From Alphaproteobacteria bacterium (GTDB lineage Bacteria > Pseudomonadota > Alphaproteobacteria > Rs-D84): a stretch of DNA of 46,555 nt. The stretch lies in the NCBI GenBank assembly GCA_017618175.1, contig JAFZUT010000025.1, forward strand, positions 1-46,555, read 5' to 3'. Positions 8,757-17,754 of this stretch are shown one piece after another; the first letter of the stretch is position 1; the number at the start of each line of letters is the position of its first letter. The position numbers were made by a program, and so were the translations under genes. Under the pieces are notes generated by a model. The model was not told the DNA's origin. It was given only the letters and a program-made list of their open reading frames with translations, and ran no database searches.

Positions 8757-9195
8757 AACAATTAAAAAAGTATTTATCGCGGCCGACCATCGTGGGGTAG
8801 GGTTGAAATTATATTTAATCGAAATGTTAAGTGCACTGGGTTATAATATGGTAAACCTTGGCACCGATGATTTGAATACGCCGGTGGATTTTCCCGATGT
8901 TGCCAAGACATTGGCCGATGCCATGCTGGACGAACCAGACACACGCGGTATATTGGTGTGTGGTACGGGTGCCGGGGTCCAAATTGCCGCGAATCGTTAT
9001 CGCCATATTCGTGCATCGCGCTGTGATAGACCGGACCAGGCACGCGACGACCGTTTCCATGATGATATAAATGTTTTGGCATTTGGTGCAGACGACATTG
9101 ATATCGAAATGGCGTTCCTTTGCGCGCAGGCTTTCCTTGAAAGCCCATTTGACGATTGCGAAAAACGTCGCCGCCGGTTGGAAAAGATTTCATAG
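8749..9195 (+). CDS. rpiB: Ribose-5-phosphate isomerase B
   Basis: RpiB interconverts ribulose 5-phosphate and ribose 5-phosphate in the non-oxidative pentose phosphate pathway. Family landmarks in the 148 residues are AADHRG near the N-terminus, LGTDD, the active-site block GILVCGTGAGVQIAANR (the Cys is the catalytic base), and the HDDINVLAFGA block. The start codon overlaps the end of the bactofilin gene, so it is translationally coupled to an otherwise cell-shape operon. The active-site loop GTGAGVQ differs slightly from the common GTGIGMS. Confidence 0.93.
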   Translation: MNKTIKKVFIAADHRGVGLKLYLIEMLSALGYNMVNLGTDDLNTPVDFPDVAKTLADAMLDEPDTRGILVCGTGAGVQIAANRYRHIRASRCDRPDQARDDRFHDDINVLAFGADDIDIEMAFLCAQAFLESPFDDCEKRRRRLEKIS

Positions 9196-9202
9196 TTTGA
9201 AT

Positions 9203-10168
9203 ATGGACACTATTGTACACGAAATTCGCAAATCAATTGAGCCAAAGTATGATTTGGCTTATTGGCGGTACAAAATGGGCGGACGGCTACTATGCCTTAA
9301 CAGATTGAGTGAATGGCATGATTACCGTCTTTGGAACGGATTGGTTCCCAAGGAAGAATGCACCCCCGAATTTATGTTATTTTGCATTAAATATATCGGT
9401 TCATCCGTATTTCCTTACTTTCTTGATATTCTCCCAGAAAACGAAATCCCAGATTTTGTTAAAATAGCCGCATTACGCCAAGATACCTATGGGTCATATT
9501 TGAGGCTTTTACACAACCCATCCAATGAAGTTATTACCGCGGCACTTACAACCGCAGGCCAAGCCATAAAAGGCCTTGCGCATCCAACCAATAAACAGTG
9601 GGAATTGGCGTTGCGCTGTTCTACCGAAAGTCCCGAACTTATCAAAAAACGCAAAAAACCAACAATTAAAGAACAAATCATCCACATAACAAAATATGGT
9701 CTGGATGGGATTAATTATTTACCAAACCCACTGTGCGAAAGGGTAAAATTGGCCGCAGCCAAGGAACACGGTATCCAGATTTTAAAATCCCAAAAAATGA
9801 AAAACCCCAGCGAGCAAGTATTACTGACCGCTATTTCTGCCACATATGGTCCAACAGAATTAAAATATTTTTTAGACCATATTCCGCACCCAAATCACAA
9901 AATTATGTGCGCAATAAGGCATCAAATAAATATAAATAAAACGTTACGTGCAAAATGGGCGGCTGAAAATTTCCAACGACACCACCAAGAAGAACCCCCA
10001 AAAGAACAATTAAACTGGTTGCGCCAGGCATGCCTTGACCCGATTGCCGCGGTAAAAATAGGCGAAAGCACCAAATCAGTTCCAGAACAAATAGAAAAAC
10101 TAGAAGCATTACGAATACAAATGACAAACAAGTTTTTTAACTATAAAAATCCCGCACTTGCCATGTAA
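9203..10168 (+). CDS. Hypothetical protein with helical repeats (HEAT/DUF4116-like)
   Basis: A 321-residue soluble protein starting at the ATG at 9203, seven bases after rpiB; in-frame starts upstream would overlap rpiB heavily. I do not recognise a specific family. From about residue 110 it contains repeating alpha-helical units of the form NPS-x-E/Q-V-x-x-A-A-x-x-x-G (for example NPSNEVITAALTTAGQAIKG, NPLCERVKLAAAKEHG, NPSEQVLLTAISATYG), which resemble the DUF4116 or HEAT-like repeats of scaffold proteins. No signal peptide or membrane segment. It ends at a bidirectional terminator shared with leuS and may be the last gene of the M23-bactofilin-rpiB operon. Confidence 0.75.
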   Translation: MDTIVHEIRKSIEPKYDLAYWRYKMGGRLLCLNRLSEWHDYRLWNGLVPKEECTPEFMLFCIKYIGSSVFPYFLDILPENEIPDFVKIAALRQDTYGSYLRLLHNPSNEVITAALTTAGQAIKGLAHPTNKQWELALRCSTESPELIKKRKKPTIKEQIIHITKYGLDGINYLPNPLCERVKLAAAKEHGIQILKSQKMKNPSEQVLLTAISATYGPTELKYFLDHIPHPNHKIMCAIRHQININKTLRAKWAAENFQRHHQEEPPKEQLNWLRQACLDPIAAVKIGESTKSVPEQIEKLEALRIQMTNKFFNYKNPALAM

Positions 10169-10195
10169 AAACCGCCCGTTTGGGCGGTTGTTTTA
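10167..10195. terminator. Bidirectional terminator between the repeat protein gene and leuS
   Basis: AACCGCCC-gtt-GGGCGGTT with A-rich and T-rich flanks on both sides; it lies between two convergent genes. Confidence 0.85.
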
Positions 10196-12595
10196 TTTCT
10201 TGATAACAAAATTCACCAATTTCTTTGGCACGACAATGGTTTTGATAATTTCGGCGCCGGCAATCCGGGCACCCGCCGCCGCGCGCGCCAACGCAATCAA
10301 TTCTTCATTGTTCGCGTTCAAATCCGCGACAAATTCGGCCACGCGTTTGCCATTTATCGTCACCGCAAATGTGGCGGTTGTTTCAACCAATTTAGACGCA
10401 TCAAATGTCGGCCACGGTTCAAACACCAACATATCCGCGTGCCCCAATTTTTCCCACATTTCTTCGGTCAAATGTGGTGCAAACGGGTTCAGCATTTGAA
10501 TCAACATTTCATATGCACGGCGTGGCATTTTTCCACCCGGAAATTCATTGATAAATTCCATCATTGCCGATATAGACGTGTTAAATCCCATATTTTCAAT
10601 ACGTTCCGTCACATCTGCAATCAATTTATTAACCAATTTATCCTGTTCAGGGCTAAGTTCTTCATCGGTCAAGTTATCCGCAAAATTCTCAACACGTTTC
10701 AAGAATCTTTGCACCCCGGCCAACGCACCATCGGACCAAATGGTATTATTTTTCCACGGCCCCAATGACAAAATTGTCACACGCGCAACATCTGCGCCAA
10801 CGGATTGCAACAGTTCGGTAACCTGGAACCCATTGCCGCGCGATTTTGAAATCTTGTATCCGTCACTGCCCAACACCAAACCTTGGGCGGTACGTTTCGC
10901 ATACGGTTCCGGCGTATTCACTAACCCCAAATCGTACAATGCATGTTGCCAGAATCGTGAATAAATCAAATGCCGCGTATTGTGTTCATGCCCGCCGTTA
11001 TAATGCGTGACCGGCATCCAATTTTCCATCTGTTGTCGCGAACAGAATTCTGTATCATTTTTCGGGTCCAAATAGCGCATAAAATACCACGAAGACCCCG
11101 CCCAACCGGGCATAGTATCCGTTTCGCGCCGCGCCACGCCACCACAGCACGGACATTTCGTATTCACCCAATCGGTTGCACGGGCCAATGGACTTTCGCC
11201 TTCATCGGTTGGGCGATAATCCGTCATATATGGTTGCAACACCGGTAATTCATTATCCGGCATGGGTTGCCAACCGCATTTTTCACAATGTACCAACGGT
11301 ATCGGTTCACCCCAATACATTTGACGTGAAAAACCCCAATCTTTTAATTTATACTTTGTTGTCCCGCGCGCGAATCCGTGTTCAGAACCATATTTTATTG
11401 CGGTGGCAATCGCGGTATCTTTATCCATACCGTCCAAGAATTCTGAATTTATATGCACACCATCGCCCGTCCAAACTTTGTCGGGTTCACCACCCGAAAG
11501 CACCGGAATAATTTCCAGACCGAATTTCTTGGCAAATTCCCAATCGCGTTCATCATGTGCCGGCACCGCCATAATTATTCCATACGCATAATCCACCAAC
11601 ACATAGTCCGATGTGAACACAGGAATTTCAGTATTTGTAAACGGATTAACCGCACGAATCCCCTTTAATTCCACACCCGTTTTTTCGCGCGACGCATCGG
11701 TGCGTTCGATTTCAGTTTTCGCGGCAGATTCGCGAATATATTTTTCCACTTCATCTTTATTTGTTATTTTTCCAGAATCCAACCATTTGCGCAACAATTT
11801 ATGTTCCGGCGCAATCACACAGAAGGTCACACCAAATATAGTATCAACACGCGTTGTGTAAATTGTCATAACATCGTCACCAACACGAAAATCTACGTCC
11901 GCGCCGTTTGATTTACCGATAAGATTTATTTCATCTTTTTTAACGCGTTCATCAAAGTCCAAATCTTTCAACCCATCCAACAATTTGTCGGCATATCTCG
12001 ACAGCGCCAAATTCCACTGCATTTTTTCTTTTTTCTCAATCTCGCCATGACAACGCGGACATTTATTATCTTCCAGTTCTTCGTTGGTCAGTGTTGTGCG
12101 ACAATTCGGGCACCAATTCATCGGCAGGGCGGATTTATATGCCAACCCGGCCTTAAAGAATTGAATAAACATCCATTGTGTCCACTTAACATATTCCGGA
12201 TCAGATGTCGCGACACGCGTTTCCGGGTCAACCGACCAACCGGCCGAATCTATTACCGCGGCATAAGATTTTTTTAATTCATTTGCAACATCCGCCGGAT
12301 GCCGGCCAATCTTGGTTGCATAGTGTTCCGCCGCAATTCCCATTGCGTCAAACCCCATGGGGTACAGCACATCATAGCCCCGGTGGCGGCGAAAACGCGA
12401 CATAACATCCATCCCCGTATAAATCAGCAAATGCCCCGCATGCAAACCGGCGCCCGACAAAAACGGAAATTCCACCAAATTATAAAAACGTGGCTTTGAA
12501 CCGTCGTTTTTTGGCACAAACGCGCGCGCATCGCGCCATTTGTGTTGCCATTTTTCTTCGCGTTCAATTACTTTCTTTATATCATCTGTTGCCAT
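10193..12595 (-). CDS. leuS: Leucyl-tRNA synthetase
   Basis: LeuRS charges tRNA-Leu, two genes for which lie at the left end of the window. The class I signature HIGH is HAGH at residues 52-55 (LSGAGLHAGH); the KMSKS loop is KISKS in the block SDGYKISKSRGN. A zinc-type knuckle CPNC..CPRC follows the first half of the Rossmann fold, and the CP1 editing domain has the threonine-rich TTRVDTIFGVTF and the aspartate-containing AVPAHDERDW. The chosen start (MATDDIKK, 12595) follows a purine-rich stretch and gives 800 residues, shorter than the roughly 860 of E. coli LeuRS. The block HYNGGHEHNTRHLIYSRFW differs from the common VGGAEHAxLHLLYxRFW form, hinting at a LeuRS type acquired from outside Proteobacteria; that is inference. 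Confidence 0.96.
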   Translation of the reverse strand: MATDDIKKVIEREEKWQHKWRDARAFVPKNDGSKPRFYNLVEFPFLSGAGLHAGHLLIYTGMDVMSRFRRHRGYDVLYPMGFDAMGIAAEHYATKIGRHPADVANELKKSYAAVIDSAGWSVDPETRVATSDPEYVKWTQWMFIQFFKAGLAYKSALPMNWCPNCRTTLTNEELEDNKCPRCHGEIEKKEKMQWNLALSRYADKLLDGLKDLDFDERVKKDEINLIGKSNGADVDFRVGDDVMTIYTTRVDTIFGVTFCVIAPEHKLLRKWLDSGKITNKDEVEKYIRESAAKTEIERTDASREKTGVELKGIRAVNPFTNTEIPVFTSDYVLVDYAYGIIMAVPAHDERDWEFAKKFGLEIIPVLSGGEPDKVWTGDGVHINSEFLDGMDKDTAIATAIKYGSEHGFARGTTKYKLKDWGFSRQMYWGEPIPLVHCEKCGWQPMPDNELPVLQPYMTDYRPTDEGESPLARATDWVNTKCPCCGGVARRETDTMPGWAGSSWYFMRYLDPKNDTEFCSRQQMENWMPVTHYNGGHEHNTRHLIYSRFWQHALYDLGLVNTPEPYAKRTAQGLVLGSDGYKISKSRGNGFQVTELLQSVGADVARVTILSLGPWKNNTIWSDGALAGVQRFLKRVENFADNLTDEELSPEQDKLVNKLIADVTERIENMGFNTSISAMMEFINEFPGGKMPRRAYEMLIQMLNPFAPHLTEEMWEKLGHADMLVFEPWPTFDASKLVETTATFAVTINGKRVAEFVADLNANNEELIALARAAAGARIAGAEIIKTIVVPKKLVNFVIKK

Positions 12596-12698
12596 AATGC
12601 ACCCCTGTAATAAACTAAGCAGATACAAGGTTATCAAACAATTGCGCCATTATCAAGTTTTTTTATTTTACGGTATAATAATACCATATCGATTTTTC

Positions 12699-12727
12699 TT
12701 GACTTTTCTGCGGGCTTGCGACATAAT
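12699..12727 (+). promoter_or_regulatory. Promoter of rplM-rpsI
   Basis: TTGACT, 17-base spacer, CATAAT, with the predicted start at about 12734 and a leader of about 32 bases before rplM. Confidence 0.6.
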
Positions 12728-12765
12728 AGGGCGAACTTTTTAATAAACAAAAGGGTAAAACAAAA

Positions 12766-13239
12766 ATGATGGCGACAAAATCGTTAAAAAAGTGCGAATT
12801 AGATGCCAAATGGTATTTGATTGACGCAACCGATTGCACGCTGGGGCGTTTGGCGGCATATACTGCGAACATCCTGCGCGGCAAGAACAAAGCCACATGG
12901 ACACCGAATATGGATTGCGGTGACCACGTGATTATTATCAACGCCGACAAAGTGGCATTATCTGGCACCAAGGCCGACAAGACAAAATTCTATTGGCACA
13001 CAACATACCCGGGCGGCATCAAAGAACGCACATTGGGTCAAATGCGCGCGGAAAAACCGACTTTGTTGGTTAAAAACGCGGTTAAACGCATGATGGGTCG
13101 TCGCACCGCGGTCGCATTGGCGGACAAACGTTTGACCAAGTTGCACGTCTATGCGGGCGCCGAACACAAACACGCCGCACAAAATCCAATTGTTATTGAT
13201 TTTGCGGGTTTGAATCGTAAAAACAAAAGGGGCGAATAA
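12766..13239 (+). CDS. rplM: 50S ribosomal protein L13
   Basis: L13 is an early-assembly protein of the large subunit that binds 23S rRNA. The 157 residues contain the family blocks [59 protein letters not shown] and AVKRMMGR. Two consecutive ATG codons open the gene; the second (12769) is equally possible. The stop codon overlaps the ATG of rpsI by one base (TAATG), the usual coupled rplM-rpsI arrangement. Confidence 0.97.
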   Translation: MMATKSLKKCELDAKWYLIDATDCTLGRLAAYTANILRGKNKATWTPNMDCGDHVIIINADKVALSGTKADKTKFYWHTTYPGGIKERTLGQMRAEKPTLLVKNAVKRMMGRRTAVALADKRLTKLHVYAGAEHKHAAQNPIVIDFAGLNRKNKRGE

Positions 13240-13781
13240 TGGCAACAGAGACAAAGAAAACAACCGCCGCAAAAAAGGCGACAACTGTTAAAAAGGCGGC
13301 CCCGGCAACCAAAAAGGCTACGGCGGCAAAAAAACCAACCACAAAAACCACGGCGACAAAACAGGCCGGCGCAACCGTTACCACACCGAAATTAAACAAC
13401 GCGGTCTATGCAACCGGAAAACGTAAAGATTCCATTGCACGCGTATATTTGATGCCGGGCCGTGGCAACATTGTTATCAATGAACGCCCAATGACGGAAT
13501 ATTTCCGCCGCCCGGTGTTGCAAATGATTTTGAATCAACCTTTTGCCGTCACCAAACGCGAAGGCGCATATGATGCATTTGTAATGGTTATGGGTGGTGG
13601 TTTATCGGGCCAGGCCGGCGCGGTAAAACACGGTATTTCCAAAGCATTGGAAAAATCTGAACCGGATTTGCGTCCGGCATTGAAATCTGCCGGGTTCCTG
13701 ACCCGCGACAGCCGTGTTGTCGAACGTAAACACTACGGTTTCCGCAAGGCACGTCGTTCAACCCAGTTCAGCAAACGTTAA
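13239..13781 (+). CDS. rpsI: 30S ribosomal protein S9 with Lys/Ala/Thr-rich N-terminal extension
   Basis: S9 contacts the anticodon stem of P-site tRNA through its C-terminal tail. The conserved body begins near residue 52 ([19 protein letters not shown]) and ends with the normal [11 protein letters not shown] tail. What is odd is the first 50 residues, a histone-H1-like run of AAKKAT-type repeats; S9 proteins are usually about 130 residues and this one is 180. The extension is translated in the same frame directly from the ATG that overlaps the rplM stop, so it is not a misplaced start: no ATG is found at the start of the conserved body. It could bind rRNA or DNA; the sequence does not say which. 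Confidence 0.96.
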   Translation: MATETKKTTAAKKATTVKKAAPATKKATAAKKPTTKTTATKQAGATVTTPKLNNAVYATGKRKDSIARVYLMPGRGNIVINERPMTEYFRRPVLQMILNQPFAVTKREGAYDAFVMVMGGGLSGQAGAVKHGISKALEKSEPDLRPALKSAGFLTRDSRVVERKHYGFRKARRSTQFSKR

Positions 13782-13800
13782 TGACGGCGACCATTGTTAT

Positions 13801-13827
13801 AAAACGGCCGGTTTTCGGCCGTTTTTC
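13801..13827 (+). terminator. Terminator of rplM-rpsI
   Basis: AAAACGGCCG / CGGCCGTTTTT perfect stem with a five-base loop and T run, 20 bases after the rpsI stop. Confidence 0.9.
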
Positions 13828-13841
13828 TTTGTGTTTGAACA

Positions 13842-14034
13842 CGGGCAAAAACGTACGTTTGTGCCCAGTACTTTTTTCACAAAAATTTTGCAGTAAAATC
13901 AATGACCGGATTTTTCAAAATGGGGGTGGGCACAAACGTACCTTTTTGTCCACCACTTTTTTTAGAAAGTGCGATTCAGTAAAATCAATGACTTACGAAA
14001 TCTGATACCTGGTCACAAAAAAGGTACGTTTTTG
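13842..14034 (+). repeat. Repeat element copy A: two head-to-tail units with palindromic ends
   Basis: Two related units share a palindromic junction. The second unit (about 13928-14034) is almost the same as copies at 41000-41110 (inverted) and 46456-46555: it starts with a palindrome around ACGTACCTTTTTGTCC, runs through CCACTTTTTTTAGAAAGTGC and GATTCAGTAAAATCAATGAC, and ends in a second palindrome around AAAAAAGGTACGTTTTTG. The first unit (about 13842-13944) is a diverged version that keeps CAGTAAAATCAATGAC. The right end abuts the leader of the exported-protein gene at 14075. Confidence 0.85.
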
Positions 14035-14074
14035 CTACACTGTTTTTATAAAGAAAAAGGGGGATTTTTTGGCC

Positions 14075-14677
14075 ATGAAACGTACATTTTTATTTGCAAC
14101 AATTGCATCAATTTTATCAATAAATGCATTTGCCGACCCGGCAACAATAACCACCCAGGATTATGTGGATACAAATTTTCAAACAAAAATCCCCGCCGGA
14201 ACCATCAGTAGTGCCGGTTCCGTTGGTGGCAGTATTGTTGCATATACCAGTGATGCCGGCACAGTCGGCGAACGGGGAATATATAACACAGCTGCCGAAA
14301 CTGCCGGGGCCTATGGAGTTTATCTGGTGCAGAGTCAAAATTCAAATTATGCACATTATAAAGATTATTTACCAACGATGAAAACGTTAAATACCGGGCT
14401 TACTTATATTTCCAGTTCAACCGGTACAAGCGGCGTAGCACCTGCTACATCCGGTAATCAAAAGAACCGGGTTTTGGTGCCGAATGATAGCGCCGTCGGA
14501 TTTAACCATTTGCTCACGGTAAATTCTGCGGATGCCATGTCGGCTTCTCTTGACGCATCCCAGTATATCCCAACTATGGCGGCAATGACAGAAAAACAAA
14601 ACAAAATGACATGTACGCGATGGTTGGACAATGCCGAACACACCGATGAAAACTGTCTGCTGTGGAGTATTGAATAG
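14075..14677 (+). CDS. Small exported protein, YVDT/ENCLLW family (member 1)
   Basis: Function unknown; 200 residues. The ATG at 14075 follows AAAGGGGGAT at a good distance and gives a clean Sec signal peptide (MKRTFLFATIASILSINAFA). The mature part starts with TITTQDYVDTNFQTKIPAG, has a VAYTSDAGTVGERG block, a variable middle, a YKDYLPTM block, and a conserved C-terminus with two cysteines (MTCTRWLDNAEHTDENCLLW). It shares all these blocks with the protein at 40395-40967 and the two ends with the one at 18619-19131. The YVDT..QTK motif resembles stalk segments of phage tail-fibre-like proteins, but that is only a resemblance. A repeat element ends about 40 bases upstream, and an extended -10-like TGCTACACT sits at its edge. 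Confidence 0.88.
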   Translation: MKRTFLFATIASILSINAFADPATITTQDYVDTNFQTKIPAGTISSAGSVGGSIVAYTSDAGTVGERGIYNTAAETAGAYGVYLVQSQNSNYAHYKDYLPTMKTLNTGLTYISSSTGTSGVAPATSGNQKNRVLVPNDSAVGFNHLLTVNSADAMSASLDASQYIPTMAAMTEKQNKMTCTRWLDNAEHTDENCLLWSIE

Positions 14678-14689
14678 TCAAACAGCCGG

Positions 14690-14710
14690 CCGCCCAATTG
14701 GGCGGTTTTT
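14690..14710 (+). terminator. Terminator of the 14075 gene
   Basis: CCGCCC-aatt-GGGCGG followed by five T. Confidence 0.88.
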
Positions 14711-14738
14711 ATTCACAAAAAACCAATTGCAAAATATG

Positions 14739-14767
14739 TTGAATTCGTAAAAAAATGCGTGTATAAT
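14739..14767 (+). promoter_or_regulatory. Promoter of tig
   Basis: TTGAAT, 17-base spacer, TATAAT; predicted start about 14774, then a 26-base leader with an AAAGGG Shine-Dalgarno before the tig ATG. Confidence 0.75.
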
Positions 14768-14799
14768 TGCCCGGCAAATCTGTATATAAAGGGAAAATT

Positions 14800-16110
14800 A
14801 TGATTAAAAAAGAAAAAATCAAAGATTTACATTATTCTGTGACCGGCGTGCTGACCGCCGATGAGATTCAGGCGGCCGCCGATAAAATACTGGAAAAATA
14901 CGGTGCGGATGCCAAAATGCCTGGGTTCCGGGCGGGTCACGTGCCATTGACCGTTTTGCGTCAAAAATATAATGCGTCCGCCATGGCCGATGCCATCGAT
15001 AAATTGATGAACGCGGATTTGGAAAAATATGCAACCGAGAAAAAAATCCGTCTTGCGGGTGCGCCACGTGCCGACCTGGGGAAATGGGAAATCGGGGCGG
15101 ATGCCGAATATACTTTGGAATTTGACATTTTGCCGACTTTGCCAGAAATCGATTTGGAAAAATTCACGGTCACCAAGAAAACAACCAAATTGGACGAAGC
15201 CGAAGTGGACAAAGCCATTGAAAACCTGCGTCGTGCGCGGTCAACCGCCGAAAAGCAACCCGAAAATTACAAGGCCGAAAACGGTGACACCGCGGTTATC
15301 GACTTTACCGGATACATTGGCCAAGACGCATTCGAAGGCGGTGCCGCAAAAATGCATCACTTGGTTTTGGGTTCGGGTTCTTTTATTCCGGGTTTCGAAG
15401 ACCAAATCATTGGCCACAAATCGGGCGATGAATTTGATGTCAATGTTAAATTCCCACGGGATTATCACGCCGACAACTTGGCGGGCAAATCGGCACGTTT
15501 CGCGGTCAAGGTTCATGAAGTTCGCAAACATATCTTGCCGGAATTAAATGATGAATTCGCAAAATCTATTGGTCAAGAAACTGTCGATAAATTGCGCGAA
15601 CACATCCGCAATATATTGAACGAACAATATAGCGAGGCCGCCAAAGCCGAAATGCGCAATGAATTATTGGATATCTTGGCGGACAAGGTTAAATTGGATT
15701 TACCCGAAGTCGTGGTCGCCCAAGAATTACAAATGGCCAAAGATGAACACGAACATCATCACGCGCACTGTGAGGGCAAATGCGAAGGCGATTGCAAATT
15801 TGATGAAAAGAAAGAACGCAAAGAGGCCGAACGCCGCGTGAAATTGGGATTGATTCTGGCCGAATGGGGCAGTGCGAACAAGGTCGAAGTCACACGTGAT
15901 GATTTGCAGAATGCCATCTGGGCCGAGGCCGCACGTTATCCGGACCCAAAACAAATTTTTGAATTCTATAACAAGAATCAAAACGCCCTGACCATGCTGC
16001 GCGGAATGATTTTCGAACGCAAGGCATTGGATGCAATGCTGACACACGTTAAAACAAAAGAAAAGGCGGTTAAACCGACCGAACTGTTTGAACAGGCGAA
16101 GGCAAAATAA
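14800..16110 (+). CDS. tig: Trigger factor with Cys/His-rich insertion
   Basis: Ribosome-associated chaperone and peptidyl-prolyl isomerase that receives nascent chains. The start at 14800 (MIKKEKIKD) follows AAAGGGAAAATT and gives 436 residues. The ribosome-binding signature GFRAGHVP lies near residue 43, the FKBP-type domain spans about 150-240 (GDTAVIDFTGYIG, LGSGSFIPGFEDQIIG), and the rest is the helical substrate-binding domain. Unusually, about residues 316-334 carry a cluster of His and Cys (HEHHHAHCEGKCEGDC), a potential metal site in the C-terminal domain that ordinary trigger factors lack. It stands alone; clpP and clpX, which often follow tig, are absent. Own promoter and terminator. 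Confidence 0.95.
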   Translation: MIKKEKIKDLHYSVTGVLTADEIQAAADKILEKYGADAKMPGFRAGHVPLTVLRQKYNASAMADAIDKLMNADLEKYATEKKIRLAGAPRADLGKWEIGADAEYTLEFDILPTLPEIDLEKFTVTKKTTKLDEAEVDKAIENLRRARSTAEKQPENYKAENGDTAVIDFTGYIGQDAFEGGAAKMHHLVLGSGSFIPGFEDQIIGHKSGDEFDVNVKFPRDYHADNLAGKSARFAVKVHEVRKHILPELNDEFAKSIGQETVDKLREHIRNILNEQYSEAAKAEMRNELLDILADKVKLDLPEVVVAQELQMAKDEHEHHHAHCEGKCEGDCKFDEKKERKEAERRVKLGLILAEWGSANKVEVTRDDLQNAIWAEAARYPDPKQIFEFYNKNQNALTMLRGMIFERKALDAMLTHVKTKEKAVKPTELFEQAKAK

Positions 16111-16125
16111 TAGAAAAAACAAAAC

Positions 16126-16156
16126 AAAAACCGCCAAAAATAGGGCGGTTTTTTTA
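16126..16156. terminator. Terminator after tig, shared with the convergent gene
   Basis: AAAACCGCC / GGCGGTTTTTTT stem; works for tig and, in reverse, for the minus-strand gene ending at 16170. Confidence 0.82.
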
Positions 16157-16169
16157 TATATCTCAAAAA

Positions 16170-17177
16170 CTAATTACATAAATTGGAATCGGTACCCAAT
16201 TTGAAAAACCCGGTTGCGTCTTCGTACAGCACACCACGGGGCAGGCAATCATTCTCGCTGGTTGCACCATTTTCGACCGTTTCCATATTGTCCGGACAAT
16301 CTTCGCGACACATATTCGACCCGGGATTATTCAAAGGATAATTAATATCACATCCCGGTGTATAATACGGCTTTGAAACCATATTTTTGCAAACCCGTAC
16401 ACCATATGCCGAATTCACGCCCGCCGGTGCAATAATCAATCCATCAAGTGGCGATGTTTCAACATATGGCAAATACCCGGGATAACATTTTGTGCAATAT
16501 TGTCTTTCCACGGTATAATGAATAGAATCCGTTAAACGTGTTGTGCTGTGGCTGTGCGCGGACGAAATGAAATACTCTGCATTTGCTTTTTTGCACTTGA
16601 CCAAGGTATTGGCAATATCCATATCAATATCTTTGTTTGTCACGGAACAACGACACAACGATGTATCCCATGCATTCCCATCCCAAGTCGCACGCCCGGT
16701 TTGAGATGCTGTATCGCAACTCCATGCCCCATAATCAACAGATATTTCAAAACTGGAACAATCCGTTTCGTTTGCATAACAATTGTTGTCTTCTTCGTGA
16801 CACGCCCCCAGCATATGTGTTTCAATATTGCTGTTCACGGGGTTACATATTTCATATTTTTGACATGGGGCCGGGCAACTTCCAACCTTTTTACATTTCA
16901 ATCCCGTTGGCGTTCCGGCCGGACATGGCGCATCATACCCCGCACATGCCGCAGTACATGCAAAGCACGTATCATCATGGGCCTGACCGACTGGGCAACG
17001 CTCACAACTGTATACATCTTCTAACATTTGGGCATCTGGGTCCCAAACCTGATTTACAACACAGTATTCCGTGGTTGAACAAGTTTCCCAACCACACTGA
17101 CACGTGTCGGCTAATACTGTCCTAGCAGTAAAAACGCCAATCAATGCAACACAAATGTATTTTATGCGAAATCCCAC
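16170..17177 (-). CDS. Cys-rich exported protein
   Basis: Function unknown; about 335 residues with more than 30 cysteines. Start codon is unsure: TTG (17183), TTG (17180) and GTG (17177) are in frame after AAGGA; GTG has the best spacing and is used here. The N-terminus is a signal peptide (IKYICVALIGVFTARTVLA). The mature part opens with CQCGWETC and has repeated CxxCP-type modules (YSCERCPVGQAHDDTCFAC, CTKCYPGYLPY, CREDCPDNMET) reminiscent of EGF- or TNFR-like Cys-rich repeats. Disulfide-rich, so presumably periplasmic or surface exposed. Monocistronic, convergent with tig. The non-ATG start may hold expression low. Confidence 0.82.
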   Translation of the reverse strand: MGFRIKYICVALIGVFTARTVLADTCQCGWETCSTTEYCVVNQVWDPDAQMLEDVYSCERCPVGQAHDDTCFACTAACAGYDAPCPAGTPTGLKCKKVGSCPAPCQKYEICNPVNSNIETHMLGACHEEDNNCYANETDCSSFEISVDYGAWSCDTASQTGRATWDGNAWDTSLCRCSVTNKDIDMDIANTLVKCKKANAEYFISSAHSHSTTRLTDSIHYTVERQYCTKCYPGYLPYVETSPLDGLIIAPAGVNSAYGVRVCKNMVSKPYYTPGCDINYPLNNPGSNMCREDCPDNMETVENGATSENDCLPRGVLYEDATGFFKLGTDSNLCN

Positions 17178-17576
17178 CAACAATCCTTATCTTTCACGAA
17201 ATTGTACCACGCGACGGGTTTGCGGCGCAAGCACAAAATAAAATTACTAGAATACACGCGAAAATTCTAATAAACCTACCAGAAATATGCGTAAAAGGGT
17301 GTTTTTAACCACAAAAACCACCGAAAACCCGCAGAAATCCGCCATTTTTTCAATTTTTTCGGGCCAGAATAGGGCGATTTTCACAAAAATCCACCCATAA
17401 ACACACATAAATGCGTTTTTTATAAATGGGGCCCCACGCGCCACCAAACCACAAAACCAACAGAAACAAAAAAATGAACCACACACAAATAAAATGCAAA
17501 CCGAAAATCTAAAATTTTCGCAAAATTTATTTGATATTGGGCATCACAAAAATAAAACACCCAAAAGCACCAAACG

Positions 17577-17736
17577 CTAATGGCGCGCAAAATTACAAAC
17601 GGCATATATTTATATGTCCGGCGCGCCCAGAAGAAAAATAAAATCCGGCAAAGCAGGCCAAGTTATATTCAAATCGACCGCACGGCTAATAGCGCGCAAA
17701 ATCCAAAAAGACACACATTTATATGTCATGCGCGCC
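17577..17736. repeat. Pair of ~52-bp direct repeats with GGCGCGC/GCGCGCC ends
   Basis: Copy 1 at about 17577-17629 and copy 2 at about 17685-17736 both run GCTAAT(G/A)GCGCGCAAAAT ... ATTTATATGTC ... GCGCGCC. Each copy has inverted GC-rich ends (GCGCGC near both) around an AT-rich middle, so each could form a stem or be a small recombination or protein-binding site. Confidence 0.75.
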
Positions 17737-17754
17737 ATACGAAAATTGATTTAT

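Noticed and set aside
13969-14211. Open frame starting in repeat copy A (MRFSKINDL...) as a protein or as an extended start
   Set aside because: The same repeat-derived reading at copy B is in frame with its exported-protein gene, but at copy A it is out of frame, and it would bury the signal peptide; the repeat is not being conserved as coding sequence.
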